Assembly: GCA_963746735.1 (NCBI GenBank)
Contig: CAVVCO010000017.1
Location: 190,729 to 254,728 of the forward strand
DNA from: CAVSWT01 sp963746735
GTDB lineage: Bacteria; Bacteroidota; Ignavibacteria; Ignavibacteriales; Ignavibacteriaceae
Length of the DNA: 64,000 nucleotides
Reading direction: 5' to 3'
Shown here one piece after another: positions 63,474 through 64,000 of this stretch. The notes under the pieces were generated by a model that saw only the letters and a list, made by a program, of their open reading frames with translations, made no database searches and was not told the DNA's origin. The position numbers were made by a program, and so were the translations under genes. The number at the start of each line of letters is the position of its first letter. Position 1 is the first letter of the stretch.

Positions 63474-64000
63474 TTATTTAAGCAAAGTCATTTTTCTTGT
63501 TTGAACAAAATTGCCGGCTTCTATTTTATAAATATATATTCCACTGTTAAGATCACTTGCATCAAAGTTAATTGTATATACGCCGGATTCTTTGAATTCA
63601 TTGAAAAGTGTTCTTATTTCCTGCCCGAGTATATTAAAGATCGTAAGCTTTACAATACTGGCTTCAGGTAAATTGAAACGAATCGTTGTGCTTGGATTAA
63701 ATGGATTTGGATAATTCTGACTTAATTCAAACTCATTTGGTTTCATAAATGAAACCTCTACGTTTTTTGAATATTCAAACTGTCCATTGTTATCAATTTG
63801 TTTTAGTCTGTAAGAATATTTTCCAGTGCTAACTTTGGTATCTACAAAAGAATAATTCTTTGGTGAATTTGAATTTCCATTACCATTAACAAATCCTAAT
63901 TTTTCCCAAACAGCATTGTCATTCTGAACTTGTTTTTGAATCTTCCTTTCAACTTCAAAACCATAATTTTTTATTTCAGTAGCAGTGTTCCATTGAAGAA
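63474..64000 (-). CDS. C-terminal part of a T9SS-sorted secreted protein (partial)
   Basis: Only the end of the gene is in the window; the frame is open to the right edge. The peptide reads ...WNTATEIKNYGFEVERK..., then NYSFVDTKVSTGKYSYRLKQIDNNGQFEYS, then MKPNEFELSQNYPNPFNPSTTIRFNLPEASIVKLTIFN...KMTLLK. This is the common pattern of a FN3-like/beta-sandwich domain followed by a type A sorting domain. The ATG at 63746 is internal, since the frame runs upstream without a stop. The nature of the main domain is unknown. The coding sequence contains the REP-like palindrome R8. Confidence 0.9.
   Translation of the reverse strand, partial: LQWNTATEIKNYGFEVERKIQKQVQNDNAVWEKLGFVNGNGNSNSPKNYSFVDTKVSTGKYSYRLKQIDNNGQFEYSKNVEVSFMKPNEFELSQNYPNPFNPSTTIRFNLPEASIVKLTIFNILGQEIRTLFNEFKESGVYTINFDASDLNSGIYIYKIEAGNFVQTRKMTLLK
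63476..63718 (-). repeat. Direct repeat of the sorting-domain coding cassette (copy 2)
   Basis: Near-identical to 62126-62368. See that entry. Confidence 0.8.
63739..63761 (-). repeat. REP-like palindrome R8 (GTAG head) inside a coding sequence
   Basis: Minus-strand GTAG (plus 63758-63761), a spacer A, then GGTTTCAT TT ATGAAACC (plus 63739-63756), an 8-bp stem. It encodes VEVSFMKP in the reading frame of the right-edge gene, at the junction between its upstream domain and the sorting domain. Confidence 0.65.

Overview
The window is AT-rich bacterial chromosome, densely coded, with almost only housekeeping and envelope genes. Three proteins carry a C-terminal type IX secretion (por) sorting domain: the subtilase at 1801-6084, the ice-binding-like protein at 62124-63200 and the partial gene at the right edge. 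Together with Wzi-like, OmpP1/FadL-type and CarboxypepD_reg/TonB outer-membrane proteins, a DUF2795 protein and the NPFNPxTTI style of the sorting domain, this points to the Bacteroidota/Chlorobi assemblage, most likely an Ignavibacteria/Melioribacter-type organism. That placement is inference from protein style. I saw no rRNA, tRNA, CRISPR array, prophage or plasmid feature.

Layout. 0-7.8 kb (+ strand): end of a BNR-repeat protein, then purF, a secreted subtilase, a CDP-alcohol phosphatidyltransferase, ftsY and a small membrane protein. 7.9-53.7 kb is a run of about 46 kb in which every gene is on the - strand: ClC transporter; hbd-thl; holB-DUF2795-M23 peptidase; hprK-hpf-xer; a long envelope operon (glycosyltransferase, Wzi-like protein, ctpA, DUF3108, gamma-carbonic-anhydrase-like protein, ybeY); trpS-scpA-scpB-rluB-dacB-lysS; HNH protein; TonB-dependent receptor; ssb-corC-hyp-mlaD-ggt-acpS; fadL-GDSL lipase; yqeY-cvpA-mutS2-biotin carboxylase-BCCP; exbB-exbD-exbD; endonuclease/phosphatase plus SDR; dicarboxylate symporter; ppa; nhaC. 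53.9-57.8 kb (+) holds polA and a GT9 glycosyltransferase. 57.8-64 kb is the accessory part: a REP-associated tyrosine transposase (RAYT) amid a cluster of GTAG-headed palindromes, an Ig-like lipoprotein, a 21-bp minisatellite, a HipA-like kinase/DUF3037 pair, a DUF3494 ice-binding-like protein and a second sorting-domain protein.

Most interesting. (1) A probable REP/RAYT system of AT-rich palindromes around 57.8-63.8 kb, whose GTAG/GTAA heads provide or abut the stop codons of three neighbouring genes, with one copy inside a coding sequence. (2) A 21-bp (7-codon) minisatellite that is open and amphipathic on both strands. (3) Eight single-base indels split six otherwise intact genes, including polA (twice), exbB, exbD and a Glt-type symporter (twice). 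Sequencing or assembly error is the simplest explanation, and corrected reading frames are given. (4) TrpRS carries a Cys motif matching the [4Fe-4S] type. (5) Two neighbouring secreted proteins share a sorting-domain cassette that is nearly identical at DNA level.
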